From Gemmatimonadota bacterium (GTDB lineage Bacteria > Gemmatimonadota > Gemmatimonadetes > Gemmatimonadales > Gemmatimonadaceae), in NCBI GenBank assembly GCA_028287285.1, contig JAQBPY010000363.1, forward strand, positions 1 to 64,000: a stretch of 64,000 nucleotides of DNA, in the 5' to 3' direction. The notes below the pieces were generated by a model that did not search any database, had not been told where the DNA came from, and was given only the letters and a program-made list of their open reading frames with translations. Both the position numbers and the translations under genes were made by a program. Shown here piece after piece: positions 20,943-30,056 of the stretch. Position 1 is the first letter of the stretch. Every line of letters starts with the position of its first letter.

Positions 20943-20989
20943 GTCGTCCTGAGCGCCTTTAGTCGTTCTTCGCTGCGCTTCAGGACGAC
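20943..20989. repeat. Inverted type A repeats between convergent genes (possible bidirectional terminator)
   Basis: GTCGTCCTGAGCG...CGCTTCAGGACGAC. Confidence 0.7.
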
Positions 20990-21876
20990 TTTTCTTTCGC
21001 AACGCGCGCGGCAAGCGCCGCGCGCGCTTTCGCCGCATAGCGCTTGCACGCCCCGCTGTCGACGAGCGTGTGCGCACTCACACGCTCGAAAAAATTCGAC
21101 GCGCCCGGGTGCGGCGTGATGAGGACGTCGCACTTCAGACTCTCGAGCGTTGTGAACCCGCGCTCGAAGTCGGCAAGAACGTTCGGGTATTCCTTGCTGT
21201 GCGTAAAGAAGAATCCGTCGGCGGACACAGGCGTCTGGCTGTCCGCATAGACGAGATCCTCGCACACGCTGCCTTCGCACGAGCGCCAGCTCCATGTGGT
21301 GCCGCCCGCCGTGTGCCCCGGTGTAAAGTGGGCGGTGATCGCGAGCGAGCCCACATGCACCGTTTCGCCGTCGGCAATGGTGCGCACCCGCACCGACGGC
21401 GCAAAAGGCAATGCCACGGCGAACTGCGGATCATCGCGACTCGCCTGGCCCGAGCGAATCACGGGCGCACTGGAGGGACTGGCCGCAATGTCGGCGCCCG
21501 ACGCACGCTGCAGCTCGGCGATGCCACCGGCGTGGTCGGAGTGCGCGTGTGAGTTGACGATGAGCCGTACGTCTTCCACGAGAAACCCAAGCGCCCGGAT
21601 ATTCGCAATGATGCCTGGCGCCGAGGCGGGGATGCCGCCGTCGATGAGGATGGAGCCCCTGGGATCGTGGATGAGAATGGCGCTCAGCCCCCGGGTACCC
21701 ACGTACCACGTATTACCGAAGATCTTGAACGGCGCCTGTGGTGCGTTCCACTCCTCACAGCTCGGGCATTGCGTGGCCGAATAGGAGAAGGCCTGTGAGG
21801 GTTCCGTGGATTGCGCTGCGGCAACGGCGGGCAGCGACACAGACAGCAGCAAGCCCAGCGATTTCAGACGGGACAT
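20980..21876 (-). CDS. Subclass B3 metallo-beta-lactamase
   Basis: HAHSDHAGG, HTAGGTTW, LITPHPGA; signal peptide; start set at MSRLKSLGLL. Confidence 0.85.
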   Translation of the reverse strand: MSRLKSLGLLLSVSLPAVAAAQSTEPSQAFSYSATQCPSCEEWNAPQAPFKIFGNTWYVGTRGLSAILIHDPRGSILIDGGIPASAPGIIANIRALGFLVEDVRLIVNSHAHSDHAGGIAELQRASGADIAASPSSAPVIRSGQASRDDPQFAVALPFAPSVRVRTIADGETVHVGSLAITAHFTPGHTAGGTTWSWRSCEGSVCEDLVYADSQTPVSADGFFFTHSKEYPNVLADFERGFTTLESLKCDVLITPHPGASNFFERVSAHTLVDSGACKRYAAKARAALAARVAKEKSS

Positions 21877-22022
21877 ATCCCACTCGAATGAGAGTGTATT
21901 CGACACGAAAGGCGAAGGAAGTGTTGCGAAAAACAGCTGGAACTCACCGGCCACTGAAGGTATTGGCTGTGCTGACGGCCTGCGGTGGTCGCAGGCGCGA
22001 AACTCGAGCAGGAATTCAGCCC

Positions 22023-23108
22023 ATGGCGCACAAGACCTTCGAGCCCGCAACACTGGGTCCGATCACTCTCACCAACCACATCGTGATGGCGCCCATGACG
22101 CGGAGCCGAGCGATTGGCAATGTGCCGAACGAGCTCCTGGTGGAGTACTATCGGCAGCGCGCGAGTGCAGGGCTCATCGTGACGGAGGGGACGTCGCCGT
22201 CTCCGAACGGATTGGGCTATGCGCGTATTCCCGGCCTGTTCAACCAGGAACAGGTGGCGCACTGGAAGCAGGTCACCGACGCCGTGCATAACGAGGGCGG
22301 ACACATCTTTGTGCAGTTGATGCATACCGGGCGTGTATTCCACCCCCTCAACTTGCCCGCCGACGCAGAAGGCATTGCACCATCCGCGGTTCCCGCCGCA
22401 GGCCAGATGTGGACGGACCAGGAGCAGCTCCAGCCGCAGGCAACTCCGCGTGCCTTGCATGCGGACGAGCTCAGCCAGGTGCGTGATGAATTCGTCGCCA
22501 GTGCAATGCTGGCCGTCGACGCCGGCTTTGACGGTGTAGAGCTCCACGGTGCAAATGGATACCTGCTCGAGCAGTTCCTGCATCCGAACTCCAACCAGCG
22601 CACGGACGAGTACGGTGGCAGTATAGAGAACCGCGCGCGCTTCGTGCTCGAGGTGGCTCGCGGCGTGGCAGGGGCCATTGGTGCGGAGCGCACGGGCATT
22701 CGTCTTTCCCCGTGGGGCATGGCCGGCGACATGCCGCACTATCCGGAAATCGACGAGACCTATGCCTACCTCGCCGAGGAGCTGCAGAAGATCGGTATCG
22801 TGTACCTGCATCTCGTCAACCACGAAAGCCTTGGCGCTCCCAAGGTGCCGGTGGAGACGGTGAACACCATTCGTGCGAAGTTCACGAACACGCTCATCCT
22901 GAGCGGTGGCTACAACACGGTCGACGCGATTGACGCGGTGCTCGACAGCGGGGCGGGCGACCTCGTGGCGATTGGTCGTCCCTTCATCTCGAATCCGGAT
23001 CTGGTCGCGCGACTGAAGAACGGCACGCCGCTCGCTGCGCCGGATGCGGCGACCTTCTACGTTCCGGGTGCACACGGGTATACGGACTATCCGGTGGCCG
23101 CGGCGTAA
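22023..23108 (+). CDS. Old Yellow Enzyme family alkene reductase (NemA-like)
   Basis: LTNHIVMAPMTRSRA, VQLMHTGRV, LHGANGYLLEQFLHPNSNQRTDEYGGSIENRARF, IGRPFISNPDL. Confidence 0.93.
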   Translation: MAHKTFEPATLGPITLTNHIVMAPMTRSRAIGNVPNELLVEYYRQRASAGLIVTEGTSPSPNGLGYARIPGLFNQEQVAHWKQVTDAVHNEGGHIFVQLMHTGRVFHPLNLPADAEGIAPSAVPAAGQMWTDQEQLQPQATPRALHADELSQVRDEFVASAMLAVDAGFDGVELHGANGYLLEQFLHPNSNQRTDEYGGSIENRARFVLEVARGVAGAIGAERTGIRLSPWGMAGDMPHYPEIDETYAYLAEELQKIGIVYLHLVNHESLGAPKVPVETVNTIRAKFTNTLILSGGYNTVDAIDAVLDSGAGDLVAIGRPFISNPDLVARLKNGTPLAAPDAATFYVPGAHGYTDYPVAAA

Positions 23109-23148
23109 ACATGTTGCACGGTGATCGCGGGCCCGTTAGCCTGCAATC

Positions 23149-23772
23149 ATGACGTCTGACGACAACGTATTCCTGCTCTCGCCAGCCCGCAGCGACGGGC
23201 CGCGCGCGCAGATGCTGCTGAATCCGGCTGCGTCGTTTGACCTCGCACAGCGAGTACGCACTGAAAAAGGTGCACCGCTCGGCGACGTCTTTTCGTTCCT
23301 GAGCGGTCTCTACTTTCGTGGCAAGCTCGCGTACTCGCTTGCCCTCACGCCGTCGGGCCGGCAGCAGTCGCGCATCAAGATCATCACGAGCAATCGCGGG
23401 CTGCGCTCGCCCTTTGAATGCATCACGCGCGATGACCTGGTTGCGTTTTCGGGTGTCGACATCGCGGATGGTCACGCGGAGTACCTGGTGCCGCTCGCGC
23501 GCGACGTCACACGTCTTGCGCGCACGTTGCCCACGTCGGCCGGTGTTGTGCTGCTCGGCAGCATTGCCACGGGCAAGTATGTGGATACGCTGCTCTCCGT
23601 GTTCGGGGAGCGGCTGTTGTTTCCCGCAGAGTTCGTGGGGCGGGGTGACATGAGCCGCGGCGGGCTGCTGCTGCGGCATGCCCGCGCACGTGAGGCGCTG
23701 GCATACGTGCCGGTGCTCGGCGCCGTGCGTAAGGGGAAGCGGCCGCCGAAGTTGCCCAAGGTGGTTTTCTAG
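23149..23772 (+). CDS. Conserved hypothetical protein
   Basis: 207-aa ORF without frame disruption, separate from flanking genes. Confidence 0.65.
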   Translation: MTSDDNVFLLSPARSDGPRAQMLLNPAASFDLAQRVRTEKGAPLGDVFSFLSGLYFRGKLAYSLALTPSGRQQSRIKIITSNRGLRSPFECITRDDLVAFSGVDIADGHAEYLVPLARDVTRLARTLPTSAGVVLLGSIATGKYVDTLLSVFGERLLFPAEFVGRGDMSRGGLLLRHARAREALAYVPVLGAVRKGKRPPKLPKVVF

Positions 23773-23805
23773 CGGCCGGTTGGCGAATAGGTGGGGGGTG
23801 GAATG

Positions 23806-23934
23806 TCCCGACAGGCGCTCCGCGCCTGCGGGATGACAAGGGGGCGGCAGCGCCTGCGGGATGACAAAGGGGGCGGCTGCGCGCCTGGGGGATGACAAAG
23901 GGCGATGCAGCGCGCCTGCGGGATGACAAAGTAC
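23806..23934. repeat. Type B hairpin repeat followed by imperfect tandem array (28-31 bp spacing)
   Basis: TCCCGACAGGCGCTCCGCGCCTGCGGGATGAC then GCCTG(C/G)GGGATGACAA at 23824, 23852, 23883, 23914. Confidence 0.85.
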
Positions 23935-23936
23935 GG

Positions 23937-24761
23937 CTATCTCAGAAAATCCAGCATCAGCGCATTGAGCTGCTCGGCATGCGTTGCGGCGAAGCCGTGC
24001 GGCGCGCCGTCCAGGATTTCCAGACGGCTGCCCGCAATCATCGCATGGGCGACCTTGGCCGAGATGTCGATGGGGACGATGTGGTCGGCGTCGCCGTGCA
24101 CGATAAGGGTGGGCATCGTGAACTTCTTCAGGTCCGCGCGAAAGTCCGTCGTGCCGAACGCCGTGATGCACCGTTGCGTGCCAATTGGCGACGCCCCCCA
24201 CGCGATCCACTTGCTGAACGGAATGAGATCGCCGCTCACACCTTCGTACCCGGCGTCGGCGTTATAGAAATGGGGAAAGAACTGCTCGAGAAACGACACG
24301 CGATCCTTTTTCACGCCGGCGAGCATGCCATCGAACACCGACTTGTCGGCACCATTAGGGTTGTCGGCAGTCTTGAGGAGAAAGGGAGTGACGGCACCGA
24401 GCAGCATGGCCTTTGACACGCGGCCCGTACCGTAGCGGCCGATGTAGCGCGCGACTTCGCCCCCGCCCATCGAGAAGCCGGCGAGTGCGGCGTTGCGGAT
24501 GTCGAGCGCTGTCATCAGGTCATTGAGATCGGACGCGAAGGTGTCGTAGTCATACCCGCTCGTGGGGCGGCCTGACTGGCCAAAGCCGCGCCGGTCGTAC
24601 GCGATGCACCGATAGCCGGCGTCGACCAGCGCGTTCACCTGCGACTCCCACATCCGGTGGCTCAGGGGCCGTCCGTGAATGAGCACCACCGGCGTTCCCT
24701 CGCCGATGTCCTGGTAGTAGATGTCGGTGGCAACTGGACCTGACGTCTTCAGAATCGGCAT
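23937..24761 (-). CDS. Alpha/beta hydrolase (non-heme chloroperoxidase-like)
   Basis: VVLIHGRPLSHRMWE, YDRRGFGQS, GFSMGGGEVARYIGRYG, VHGDADHIVPI. Confidence 0.92.
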   Translation of the reverse strand: MPILKTSGPVATDIYYQDIGEGTPVVLIHGRPLSHRMWESQVNALVDAGYRCIAYDRRGFGQSGRPTSGYDYDTFASDLNDLMTALDIRNAALAGFSMGGGEVARYIGRYGTGRVSKAMLLGAVTPFLLKTADNPNGADKSVFDGMLAGVKKDRVSFLEQFFPHFYNADAGYEGVSGDLIPFSKWIAWGASPIGTQRCITAFGTTDFRADLKKFTMPTLIVHGDADHIVPIDISAKVAHAMIAGSRLEILDGAPHGFAATHAEQLNALMLDFLR

Positions 24762-24974
24762 GGCGTCCCCTGCAAGTGAATGGGCGAATGTCCGGACTCG
24801 CACGCATGGAGCGAGCCGATAAAGCGAGCACAGCCATATAATGTCATTTGTACGAATAAAGTACAGTCTATTCCTGTGCCTCGGTCAAGTCGTCCAGGGG
24901 AGTGATTCACCGGAACACTGAACGGAGAGTAGACTAGAAGAGCATCAGCTCACTCTCCATTCAGATCAGGTCCA

Positions 24975-26771
24975 GTGCAGGTTCGCTCCAACGAAATTGG
25001 AAAGCGGTCGCAGGTCGCCAGTATGCTGATCTCGGTCGCCATGCTCTTCCTGCTTGGTGGCTTTTTTCGCAGCCAGGTGGTTCAGCACGCGTCCTACTCG
25101 CTGCAGTCCGAAACGAACCGGCTCCGGGTGCTGCCGCTGCCCGCGCCGCGCGGCGTGATCTACGACCGGAACGGGCAGATCATCGCCGACAATGTCACCG
25201 GGTATACGGTATCGGTGCTCGAGCTGCGCGAGGACTCGCTGCACGCGATGCTCGACCGGCTGGGGGCCGTCATCAACCTCACGCCCTCCAACGTCGACCA
25301 ATCGCTGCGTCGCTTTCGTCGCGCGCCGGGCCGGCCGGTGGTGATTCTTCCGGATGCATCCTTCGACGTCGTGAGCGTGCTCGAAGAACACCGGCCACAA
25401 TTTCCCGGGCTCATCATCCAGAGCTCGCCGCGCCGGTTCTATCCGGATGGTGCCATCGTCGCGTCCTTCGCCGGCTATGCCGGCGAGATCAGTGAAGCCG
25501 AAATGGCACGCACGCACGAGACGGACTACAAGGCCGGACAGCAGATCGGGAAAGCGGGACTCGAGAAGGAATACGAAACACAGCTGCGTGGACGGGAAGG
25601 AAGCCAGTTCGTGGAAGTGGATGCGCGCGGCCGTATCGTGAAGAATGGCGGCAACAACAAGACGGAACAGGCGCCCGTGGCTGGCCCGGATCTGCAGACG
25701 AACATCGACATGCGGCTGCAGCGCATCGTCGCGAAGGAATTCAGCGATACGCTCCAGGGCGGTGCGGTGGCGATGGACCCCAGGACGGGTGAGGTGCTCG
25801 CGCTTTACAGTGCGCCAAGCTGGGATGCAAACAGGTTCGTGGGCGGAATTCCGCAGGCCTATTGGGATTCCCTTAGAAACGATCCTCGTCGGCCGATGTA
25901 CAACAAGGCGCTGCAGGGCGAGTATCCGCCGGGTTCCACGTTCAAGCTCGCGACGTCGATCATGAGCCTCGAGGATCACGTTGTCTCGATGAACGATCGC
26001 ATGCCGCAGCCGTGCACGGGCGGCATGCAGTTCGGCTCGCGTTACTTTCACTGCGACGGCAAGCACGGCAGCCTCACGCTCGCGGAAGCGATTGCCAAAT
26101 CCTGCGACGTCTACTTCTACCAGCTTGGCCTCAAGCTCGGACTCACGCGCATGCTTGCCGGTGGCATCAACCTGGGCTTTCGTGAACGGGCGGGCATCGA
26201 CCTGCCCGAAGAGCGTCGTCCGCTCTGGCCAGAGTCCAACGAGTACTTCAACAAGCGCTACGGCAAGAGTGGATGGACGCAGTCGGTGATTCTCAACCTT
26301 GCCATCGGACAGGGTGAGAACGCGCAGACCATTCTCAACATGGCGCGCTTCTACACGGCACTGGCAACCGACGGCACCGAGGCGCGTCCCACGGTGCTCA
26401 GGCATGCGCCGGAGCGGAAGCAGATCTTCAAGCTCGATGCGCAGCAGTTCGCGCAGCTGCGGGCGGCGCTGGGCGACGTGGTGGAAAGCGGCACGGCGGC
26501 CGGTGCGAAGATCAATGGCCTCGTGCTCGCGGGCAAGACGGGAACGGCGCAGAGCGGCAAGTACGGCAAGGATGGTAAGGAGCTGAACTACGCGTGGTTC
26601 GTGGGCTTCGCGCCGGCGGATGATCCGAAGATCGTGCTCGCGATGATGCTGGAGTTCGTGCCATTCCAGGGTGCGCAGACGGCGCGCGTGGCGTCGCGGA
26701 TTCTCGATGCGTACCTGAATCAGAAGGTCAAGGCGCCGCTGACAGCGGTGCTGGACACGGCCACGCACTAG
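24975..26771 (+). CDS. mrdA: Penicillin-binding protein 2 (class B PBP)
   Basis: APRGVIYDRNGQIIADN, YPPGSTFK (SxxK), SCD (SxN), GKTGT. Confidence 0.92.
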   Translation: MQVRSNEIGKRSQVASMLISVAMLFLLGGFFRSQVVQHASYSLQSETNRLRVLPLPAPRGVIYDRNGQIIADNVTGYTVSVLELREDSLHAMLDRLGAVINLTPSNVDQSLRRFRRAPGRPVVILPDASFDVVSVLEEHRPQFPGLIIQSSPRRFYPDGAIVASFAGYAGEISEAEMARTHETDYKAGQQIGKAGLEKEYETQLRGREGSQFVEVDARGRIVKNGGNNKTEQAPVAGPDLQTNIDMRLQRIVAKEFSDTLQGGAVAMDPRTGEVLALYSAPSWDANRFVGGIPQAYWDSLRNDPRRPMYNKALQGEYPPGSTFKLATSIMSLEDHVVSMNDRMPQPCTGGMQFGSRYFHCDGKHGSLTLAEAIAKSCDVYFYQLGLKLGLTRMLAGGINLGFRERAGIDLPEERRPLWPESNEYFNKRYGKSGWTQSVILNLAIGQGENAQTILNMARFYTALATDGTEARPTVLRHAPERKQIFKLDAQQFAQLRAALGDVVESGTAAGAKINGLVLAGKTGTAQSGKYGKDGKELNYAWFVGFAPADDPKIVLAMMLEFVPFQGAQTARVASRILDAYLNQKVKAPLTAVLDTATH

Positions 26772-26792
26772 CGTGCTTCTGTGCGGCGACAC

Positions 26793-26873
26793 CATCATCC
26801 CGCACGGGGGATGCTGGACTGAAACGGTGAGGCGAGTATATCCCGACAGTCGCTCCGCTCCTGCGGGATGACA
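26793..26873. repeat. Type B repeat pair, inverted
   Basis: ATCATCCCGCACGGGGGAT opposed to TCCCGACAGTCGCTCCGCTCCTGCGGGATGAC. Confidence 0.7.
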
Positions 26874-26942
26874 AAGGACAGATCTCCCGACAGTCGCTAT
26901 GCTTTCGCCAAATTACCCTGATCGCCAAGCGCAGGACGACAA

Positions 26943-27827
26943 TCAACGCCTCGGCAACTTCGCCACACCGCTCGTTGGATCGAAGGTACTGCCGGCAGGC
27001 AACACATGCACCACCATGCCCGACGCACCAAGCGTGGATCCAACAGGTGTGATACTCGCATGTCGAGCGTCGTAGATGGTCGCGACGCTCGCGCCGGCGA
27101 TGCGCCACAGGCCCGACGGCTCCACGATGAGCGCAGTGGACTCATCGATGCCGACGCCAAGATGTGGCGCTGCCTCGAGCACGAGGCTGATCAGGCGGTT
27201 CGCGCGCTTGCGTCGCAGGAAGTGCTGATCGACGACGGCGTTCGAGAGCAGGCCAAAGCCTTTCACCGTCACGATGTTGTCGCGCGCGATCGTCATGTAG
27301 GCGGTGGACGTATCACGCCGCTCGCCGCCCGGATGCCGTTCGTCGCCGGTGATCATCACGGCCGACATCACCGCCGCACCGGCGGAGGTACCGGCAATGA
27401 CCGCTCCAGCGGTGTACCGATCGTGAATGGCCTGCTCGGTCTTCGTGCCAAGCAACGCTTTCGTGAGCAGCTCCTGATCGCCGCCGCCGAACCACACCCC
27501 CGTTGCGTCGTCGAGAAGATGCGCAATGGAATCGGTATTTGCCTGTGCGCTGTTCACCCACACGTTGAGTGCCGATGCGCCAAGCTTGCGCAGGTCGTTC
27601 GCTTTCTCTTCGCCGCTCGTGAGGCCGCTCACGCTGGCCATGGCGAACACGATGATCTTCGCCTTGCCCTTGCCGCCGGCGAGATCGACGAACTCCTGAA
27701 CGAGCGCAGGCGGTTGCGGCCCGCCGCCGACGATGAAGAGCGTGCCCCTGGGTGCGCTCTGGGCGGAAAGTGCGGTCGTCGCGAGAAGCGCGGCACACGC
27801 GAGCACGAAGTGCGATAGCTTTGTCAT
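26943..27827 (-). CDS. Cyanophycinase-like peptidase (S51 family)
   Basis: LFIVGGGPQPPAL, WFGGGDQELL, AGTSAGAAVMSAVMI, GIDESTALIV; signal peptide. Confidence 0.88.
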   Translation of the reverse strand: MTKLSHFVLACAALLATTALSAQSAPRGTLFIVGGGPQPPALVQEFVDLAGGKGKAKIIVFAMASVSGLTSGEEKANDLRKLGASALNVWVNSAQANTDSIAHLLDDATGVWFGGGDQELLTKALLGTKTEQAIHDRYTAGAVIAGTSAGAAVMSAVMITGDERHPGGERRDTSTAYMTIARDNIVTVKGFGLLSNAVVDQHFLRRKRANRLISLVLEAAPHLGVGIDESTALIVEPSGLWRIAGASVATIYDARHASITPVGSTLGASGMVVHVLPAGSTFDPTSGVAKLPRR

Positions 27828-27867
27828 GCCCATGAAGATGCGGCACGCGAGAGGAGCACGCAAATAC

Positions 27868-28524
27868 ATGACTTCCGCAAAGCGATTGATCGACGTCAGC
27901 CACATCGTCGAGCACGGGATGATCACCTACAAGGGCTTTCCCGCGCCCATCCTCTGTGACTGGATGAGTCGCGATGCCTCGCGCACGAAGTACGCGCAGG
28001 GGACGGAGTTCCAGATCGGCAAGATCGAGCTGATCGGGAACACGGGCACCTACATCGACAGCCCGTTCCACCGGTACGAAAACGGAAAGGACCTGAGCGA
28101 GCTTCCACTCGAGTCAATCGCACACGTGCCCTGTGTGGTAGTGCGGACAGGTGAAACGGCCATCGACCACGTGCCGCTCGATGCAGACGTCGTACGGGGT
28201 TGTGCGGTGCTCTTTCATACGGGGTGGAGCAGGCACTGGCGCACGGACGCGTACTTTCAAGGACATCCGCACCTCACCGGGCGCGCCGCCGCATGGCTTG
28301 CTGCTGCGGGTGTGGCGCTCGTCGGTATCGATTCCCTCAACATCGACAACACGGCAACGGGTGAGCGGCCGGTACACACGGTATTGCTCGGGCGCGACAT
28401 TCCAATTGTGGAGCACCTGTGTGGCCTGGAGGCGGTGCCAGAAAAAGGAGGCCGGTTCTTTGCGGTGCCGGTCAAGGTGAAGTCGTTCGGGACGTTTCCG
28501 GTGCGGGCGTTCGTGATGACCTGA
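27868..28524 (+). CDS. Cyclase family protein (kynurenine formamidase-like)
   Basis: LIDVSHIVEHGMITYKGFPAP, GTYIDSPFHRYENGKDLSELPLE, GIDSLNID. Confidence 0.88.
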   Translation: MTSAKRLIDVSHIVEHGMITYKGFPAPILCDWMSRDASRTKYAQGTEFQIGKIELIGNTGTYIDSPFHRYENGKDLSELPLESIAHVPCVVVRTGETAIDHVPLDADVVRGCAVLFHTGWSRHWRTDAYFQGHPHLTGRAAAWLAAAGVALVGIDSLNIDNTATGERPVHTVLLGRDIPIVEHLCGLEAVPEKGGRFFAVPVKVKSFGTFPVRAFVMT

Positions 28525-28603
28525 CCGGGTGTCGCCACGCATGGCGCTGACTGCCTGGGGGATGGCATCCTCGAGCAGTGCACGCAAGGCCTCAGCTACC
28601 ACC

Positions 28604-29077
28604 TCACGTGGTGCCGGCGAGCAGGCGGTCGAGTGCGGAGTAGCTCTCGTCCATGCCGCCGGACATGCCGGCGTTGAACATGCCGTCGCGCTCCTCGGTG
28701 GTGTGGAAGAGCATCGTTGTAACGATCTTCGTGCGCCCGTTGCCGAGATCCTCGAAGCGGACGTCTTCGATGATCACGTGGCCGGGCATGCCATCCCACT
28801 CGAAGGTGCGAACGATGCGCTCCTGTGGCGTGACTTCGCGGTAGCGCCCCTCGAAGCCGTGCGTCCCGGTGCCTTCGTGCTCCACGTAGCGCCAATGCCC
28901 GCCACGTTTCACGTCCATCGTCTCGATGTCGAGGGCGTGGCCGCGTCCCCACCATTGAGCCACCTGTTTTGGGTCGGTGTACGCGCGCCAGACGCGGTCG
29001 CGCGAAGCGTTGACGATGCGCTCCACATGAATCTCGCGATCGGTTGGCTGGGTGATGTGGGTGGTGGTCATCGGCAT
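28604..29077 (-). CDS. SRPBCC/AHSA1 domain protein
   Basis: VERIVNASRDRVWRAYTDPKQVAQWWG...RYREVTPQERIVRTFEWDGMPGH. Confidence 0.9.
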   Translation of the reverse strand: MPMTTTHITQPTDREIHVERIVNASRDRVWRAYTDPKQVAQWWGRGHALDIETMDVKRGGHWRYVEHEGTGTHGFEGRYREVTPQERIVRTFEWDGMPGHVIIEDVRFEDLGNGRTKIVTTMLFHTTEERDGMFNAGMSGGMDESYSALDRLLAGTT

Positions 29078-29406
29078 TCTCCGTGGGTGCGGGCGAGGAA
29101 TTCCTCGAGGCGGTCGAAGCGGGCGTCGAGCATCTGCTGGAACTGGGCAATCCACGCCGCCTCGTCCGCCAGGCGGCGCGAGCCGAGCCGGCATGAGCGG
29201 ACGCGGCCGATCTTCTCCGTACGGACGAGCCCGGCGTCTTCGAGCAGCCGGATGTGCTTCTTCACGCCGGTCAGGGTCATGCCGAACGCCTCGGCAAGCT
29301 CGGTGACCGACGCCTCGGTGCCGCCAAGATGCTCGAGGATGCCGCGACGGGTGGGGTCTGCGACGGCGGCAAAGGTGGTGTCGAGGCTGGCACTATACTG
29401 AACCAT
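29068..29406 (-). CDS. ArsR-family HTH transcriptional regulator
   Basis: MVQYSASLDTTFAAVADPTRRGILEHLGGTEASVTELAEAFGMTLTGVKKHIRLLEDAGLV; overlaps AHSA1 gene. Confidence 0.92.
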   Translation of the reverse strand: MVQYSASLDTTFAAVADPTRRGILEHLGGTEASVTELAEAFGMTLTGVKKHIRLLEDAGLVRTEKIGRVRSCRLGSRRLADEAAWIAQFQQMLDARFDRLEEFLARTHGECR

Positions 29407-29421
29407 ATGGTTCAGTATAGT
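29392..29421. promoter_or_regulatory. Perfect 30-bp palindrome over the ArsR-family gene start codon; candidate autoregulatory operator
   Basis: ACTATACTGAACCATATGGTTCAGTATAGT, all 15 pairs match. Confidence 0.8.
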
Positions 29422-29510
29422 AGGGCGCTCTATTTTGCGCAAGAGCACACAACGGTGGTGGCCGACCCGGAGTCTATCTAGCAGACGACCTTCCGGAGCT
29501 ACTCCACCAC

Positions 29511-30056
29511 GTGCCAGAACAGGAATTGATCGAGCGCGTGTTGGCCGGAGACATGGCGGCGGCGCGGCAGCTCTATGACGCGCACATCGGCGCGGTGCAC
29601 CGTCTCGCCATGCGCATGACGGGCGACGACGCCATGGCGCAGGAGGCGGCGCAGGTCGCATTCGTCCGCGCATTCCGCTCCCTCGGCCGGTTTCGCGGCG
29701 ATGCCACCTTCGCCACCTGGATTCACAAGATCACGATGTCGGCGAGCCTCAACCTGATCAAGGCACGCAGGCGGTGGTGGGCACGCAGCGCAGAGATGGA
29801 GGAGGCGGAGCTGGTGGGCGTGCACACGACGGATACGGAACCCGACCTGAAGGCACGACTGTACGCGGCCATCGACGCGTTGCCCGAGATCTATAAGTCC
29901 GTGTTCGTGCTGCACGAAGTGGAAGGACACAACCATGAGGAGATCGGCGCACTGCTGGGCATCGCAGGCGGAACGTCCAAGGCACGATTGTCAACGGCGC
30001 GCTCGAAGCTGCGAGTGGCGCTCAAGGAATTTGAAGGAGAGTGGGCCAGTGCATGA
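29511..30056 (+). CDS. ECF-type RNA polymerase sigma factor
   Basis: AARQLYDAHIGAVHRLAMRMTGDDAMAQEAAQVAFVRAFRSLGRFRGDATFATWIHKI...VFVLHEVEGHNHEEIGALLG. Confidence 0.93.
   Translation: MPEQELIERVLAGDMAAARQLYDAHIGAVHRLAMRMTGDDAMAQEAAQVAFVRAFRSLGRFRGDATFATWIHKITMSASLNLIKARRRWWARSAEMEEAELVGVHTTDTEPDLKARLYAAIDALPEIYKSVFVLHEVEGHNHEEIGALLGIAGGTSKARLSTARSKLRVALKEFEGEWASA

Noticed and set aside
23806-23934. Possible CRISPR array
   Set aside because: Units have 28-31 bp spacing, but the intervals are near-identical G/C-rich sequence rather than unique spacers, and no cas genes are present.
24850-24864. Fourth GTACG-type operator site (GTACGAATAAAGTAC)
   Set aside because: Spacing is 15 nt rather than 14 and the second half is AGTAC; kept only as a weak mention.
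24966-26798. 610-aa ORF antisense to PBP2
   Set aside because: No recognisable domains, overlaps an unmistakable PBP2; GC-driven open frame.
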